Shown here: piece after piece, positions 60,375 to 64,000 of the stretch | How the letters are laid out: every line of letters starts with the position of its first letter | Numbering within the stretch: position 1 is the stretch's first letter | NCBI GenBank assembly: GCA_008973525.1 | Contig: WACJ01000515.1 | Coordinates: 1,674,001-1,738,000, forward strand | DNA length: 64,000 nt | Direction of reading: 5' to 3' | Source of the DNA: Stenopsyche tienmushanensis | Lineage: Eukaryota > Arthropoda > Insecta > Trichoptera > Stenopsychidae | The notes under the pieces: generated by a model | The model's input: only the letters and a program-made list of their open reading frames with translations | What the model was told of the DNA's origin: nothing | The model's database searches: none | Made by a program: the position numbers and the translations under genes

Positions 60375-60941
60375 TTAAAGGCGCCCGATAAAATATCTGA
60401 TTGTGGACGTTCATGCAGCGTTCAACACGTTTTTCAATAGATTCAACGTCATCGTCCGTTACAAATACACTTATTTTGGTGGTTTTGTAAATTTAAAATA
60501 TCGCTTTCGATTGGCGATCGCTGTTTTATTTACTGGTTTTACAGAGGAACCGCATTTCGGGTAGTTTCGCCGTGGGAAAATACAAATTCGATATGTTTGT
60601 TTAACGACACTCTAATGAATGTTTTATGGGGCCATCCACGTCTGATCCGACGATCGGATAGTTTCTTGCGATAAATCATCCGATCGGCGGATGTTCATCG
60701 GATATTTATGTAAAAAGGAAGCCGAATCTGATCTTACACACCATAATGCCATGGTTTAACCCCTTGGGAACCCACGCCTAGGACGAGGCCTTCGCGAGCG
60801 TATGGGTTTGAAATGGCTGCGACCTTGCCCAGCTAAATCTTCGCCGGCTTCATGCGATCTGTAAAGCGAAAATTTTCACGGCCATCTGTGATTATGTGGC
60901 CTGCGAAGGTCGTATCAGAATTGGAGAGGTTGCTCGTGAGA

Positions 60942-60983
60942 TTCTGCTGGACCATGATTTGAGCGCGCTTTGGTCCAGCAGAA
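60942..60983. repeat. Perfect 13-bp hairpin
   Basis: TTCTGCTGGACCA (60942-60954) and its exact complement (60971-60983) flank a 16-base loop. It is too short for a microRNA precursor. Confidence 0.8.
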
Positions 60984-61093
60984 GTCCATGATGTTGGAAG
61001 AGAAAGGTTCTAAATTCTTGACCGCTCCCAAAATAATATTTATTACTGAGGAGGGACAGGTTCCACCGTATAGTTATGCATTGCTGATATTTG

Positions 61094-61117
61094 GACCGCA
61101 TAATTATCTATGCGGTC
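61094..61117. repeat. Perfect 9-bp hairpin
   Basis: GACCGCATA and TATGCGGTC flank a six-base loop. It lies about 110 bp after the larger hairpin. Its role is unknown. Confidence 0.7.
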
Positions 61118-63086
61118 TTGCATTCACTATTCGATTTGTGAACGCAATAGCATCGAGATGATTTGAGGATTCGACAGCGTTCTGCGATCCTTTCAATTTT
61201 GACAAATTGCAATCGTGATTCTTCAAGAAGAAGTGCGTCGTATGTCTTCGGGGCAGTACGCAGAGCAGTTTGTACCATTGGAAAAATTCCAATTTAGGAA
61301 GTGCTTTGTGAAGCTGGCTGGCTGACTTCTTGGCCCCCGATGCACGATCAACAGAAACTTGAAACTTCAAGGGCGGACGTCAATCACATGAGGCCAATTA
61401 CTGAATTATGATTCGTACCTAGTAAAACGTTATATAATAACACCACACTCTAATGTTTAAATAATAGACGAATAAAATCGCCTATCTGCTTGACCAACTG
61501 CCCTCAAACTGGGAGGCACTGCGTGAGATAACAGTGAAATCCACACTTCTCTCATCTTGCATCCAACAAAGATGTATAATTGTATGCTTTGATATCTTTG
61601 TGTAATCCAGTTTGAGGATTTGAATCCTATTCTTCAAGATTCCATTGATATAACCTCAACACATTAAATGCGGGGGTATTCACGCGCGATTGCCTCCTGA
61701 CGCGGACAAACTTTCAATGCCGCAAAAAATGTATATTTACATAAAATGCCATATCATTCAAAATAGCCAACATATTTAAATCATTTTTTCAAGATATTGT
61801 CCATTAAGTATTCCGTTACCATTATAAATAAGTTTTAAAATTACTTGCATCTATTTTAAATTGCATTTTTAGCACTGTTATATTAAAAAATATTTTTGCG
61901 CGTAAGAGATAATTGATGATCTGTGGGTCATAATAGATTTTTTTTGCTTCGCTGTTATATACACAAATGTGATATACTCATGGAAGACACAAATTCAAAT
62001 AGTTGTAAAAAATCCTCATAAGACATAAGCATGTAACCATTATGGCCGATATTATTCCCGCTGTTAATGTGTTAAACATTGCACAAGCGCACCTTTTATG
62101 CAGATGCATTCAGGATTTACTCCCAACAGAGGTGTTTTAATCCGAATCAAAATTCATCTGCATCGAATTGGCTGCATGTCTTCAGATCAAATGTTGAGAA
62201 TCTCAAGCATCAGAAGAGTCTCGGGATATGGACACGAATCTACGAAATGATCGCGTGACGGTATTACTAATTTCGGTACTCGGGACGGCACATACACAAA
62301 CATGCAATGATTAAGAACGAATGATGCCAGAATGTGAGGACAGAATGTGAGAGTAAAACAAAGAGAGATTGAGGCCACCCTTGATGCTCCTCCCGAGCAA
62401 CTTTGAAGCTTTTCGCGTTAAGTGCTTTCGAATATGATAGGCTCCGATGGACTCCGAGCACTCGCCTACCATAAGACAGCTTAGTCATTTCGTTATGCAA
62501 CATTTAAATCGTTCCATGGTATTTCGGCTACGAATGTATGTGTGTGCGTGCAAGTATTTTTAACTATTTGTTACCTGTGCGCAATGTGGCCAACTGGTAC
62601 CGCAGGTAAATACGAGAGCATAATGAAGTTTGTTGTTTGGATTGACCTTCACTCACTCGTGAACAAGTCGGGAGATTTACACTAAACATGGTAATCAATA
62701 TTTATATTCATACATGATGAAATTTCTGATTTAGTCGTCATTCGCCGGTTGAAACGATTTTTCGAGAGCCGAAATTGGCCAATCGTCGATAAACGCCCAG
62801 CGAAATTGCTATTGCATCGGCGCTGGGACGGTTTAATCGATATTTGTAGAACAATGCTTAAATTATAGTTCGTCTTCCAAGGGGTTGAATTAGCGCAATC
62901 GACGCACTTATTGATGTGCACAATGTGAAAATGACGAATACCAAACGTATTGAATATCATTAAGTAGTTTAACCCTTTTTATACCAACCGGACAAAACTT
63001 GTACCTAAGCGAATATTGCTAATTTAATGTACCATAAGCCCCCATTTTCATATAACACCATCAATGTGACTGATAAAATTCCTTTC

Positions 63087-63373
63087 TGCTGAAACACAGA
63101 CTAAAACTCGCAAAATTCCCTGATTTCCCGACAAATTATTTATTTTAGTCGTTGCAGATGAATATTTATATAGTATAATACTTTGACGTGATTCGTAATT
63201 ATATTACGGAGGAATACAAAAATTCTGAACCCCGTATCTATTATATTTCATATCAATATTCCCATTATTAGGGTCGATGTGTAGTAAATACATCACCGGT
63301 AGGGAAAGGTTAATATAACAATTTGAAAAACATGTATGTACTGCATGTATGTATACATAGATTTAACAGTTAC
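63087..63373 (+). repeat. 286-bp dispersed repeat, copy 2
   Basis: It is collinear with 41996-42281, with scattered substitutions. Left and right flanks differ between copies, which sets the edges at TGCTGA and CAGTTAC. There is no target duplication visible by eye. Confidence 0.75.
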
Positions 63374-64000
63374 GCAAACGATATATCATCCTTTGGAACT
63401 TTCGCAGGCGTTGCGAACAGTCGATATATCGTTGTCCAGCATCAAGAAGATAACTATCTTACGGTCCTGCTCTCGAGCGGATAAGAACTATGTGATTGAT
63501 TAATCCATTTATTCTTAATGCTATTTAAATATACATATTTGCGTTGTTATCACATGCTTAAATAGGCTCTGTTGGAATTTTAAAAGGCTTACCATGGAGC
63601 TTCTATAGCAATTTGTCCATCACCGTGCCTAAATTTGAGCCCGTCGAAATGCCCGCGAAGGTAAAAGATCATACAGGAAGTATGATTGCGCGTCTTTGAT
63701 TATCGTTCCACGAGCATTGTGACTGTCAATCACGCAATGATGATGCAAAATGCACATCGGACGTAATAATTGAGTCCATCTCCAATGACAATCTCCCGAT
63801 CGATGCGACCGAATAGAAACGCCAAAGCCGATGGACCGAGACATGTGTGTTAAGAGCTTCAATAGAAGACAAGTTGTTTATATTAGTCGCATCGATGATG
63901 CTACAACTCCCATGGACCTGAGCGGAGAAAGGCGATGAACATCATGCATGTATTTTTTGCCTTTGAATCTACGAAATCTGTGCAGATTTAGCGTCGTAAT
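63374..64000. other. Non-coding stretch at window end
   Basis: A minus-strand frame at 63629-63862 has no motif. No RNA or repeat was recognised. Confidence 0.5.

Larger units (their letters stand above)
60379..63086. other. Non-coding stretch with hairpins and one TTAA-element end
   Basis: A TTAACCCCTTGGGAACCC string begins at 60756. A possible inverse partner, CGTCTTCCAAGGGGTTGA, ends near 62888, but the pairing is weak. TTAA followed by CCCTTTTTATACC occurs at 62969. The frames at 60970-61161 and 61104-61370 overlap on opposite strands with no motif. Two hairpins are listed separately. Confidence 0.4.

Noticed and set aside
60942..60983. microRNA precursor
   Set aside because: A 13-bp stem is too short, and there is no longer imperfect stem around it.
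60756..62888. A 2.1-kb TTAA element bounded by CCCCTTGGG and CCAAGGGG
   Set aside because: The right flank reads TTGA and the ends match over only about ten bases, so the pairing may be chance.
1..64000. CRISPR array, bacterial operon or riboswitch
   Set aside because: The sequence is eukaryotic in style. There are no regularly spaced direct repeats, no operon-like gene packing and no ribosome-binding sites.

Overview
This window is eukaryotic, mostly non-coding genomic DNA, most likely from an insect. The support is the repeat content: mariner transposase relics with the D,D34D catalytic layout, an R1/TRAS-like non-LTR retrotransposon tail, an LTR whose primer-binding site matches insect tRNA-Leu as in mdg1-type Ty3/gypsy elements, and many short TTAA-flanked (piggyBac-type) non-autonomous elements. 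The bulk is AT-rich, but CpG is not depleted, and there is one strong CG-rich island. The order cannot be fixed by eye; Lepidoptera would fit but is not proven.

Only one protein-coding exon is convincing: a 140-codon first coding exon on the + strand at 38694-39113, with a stop two codons before its ATG and a candidate donor at 39114. It lies about 2-4 kb downstream of the CG-rich island (about 33.47-36.5 kb), which is the best candidate for the promoter/5' UTR of the same gene. The protein start is rich in His, Gln, Gly and Asp, as in many regulatory proteins, and I do not recognise the family. Apart from unexplained coding-like patches, everything else reads as intron or intergenic sequence.

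Layout. 0-10 kb: AT-rich DNA with a degraded TTAA element (4.0 kb) and one copy of an about 830-bp TA-flanked element (6.8-7.6 kb). 10-19.1 kb: four Tc1/mariner relics (10.1, 12.7, 14.5-15.5 and 19.0 kb), the third split by an LTR with its tRNA-Leu primer site, and a TTAA element at 18.1 kb. 19-28 kb: a short direct repeat bracketing another TTAA element, two inverted LTR-like segments, a LINE tail between them, and a second copy of the TA element. 28-33.3 kb: unresolved coding-like patches and a TTAA element. 33.5-39.1 kb: CG island, tRNA-like relic and the exon. 39-50 kb: more TTAA elements, a 286-bp repeat that recurs at 63.1 kb, and a helitron-like tandem pair. 50-64 kb: a paired CRE palindrome, a second CG-richer patch with two GCGGCCGC sites, unresolved coding-like patches, the third TA element, and a short TTAA element with intact ends.

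The genes do not form a pathway. The window shows the upstream region of one gene repeatedly invaded by cut-and-paste elements, nearly all internally deleted or frameshifted. The least explained features are the three-copy TA-flanked hairpin-rich family, the two subfamilies of TTAA element with different right halves, and the exon itself.
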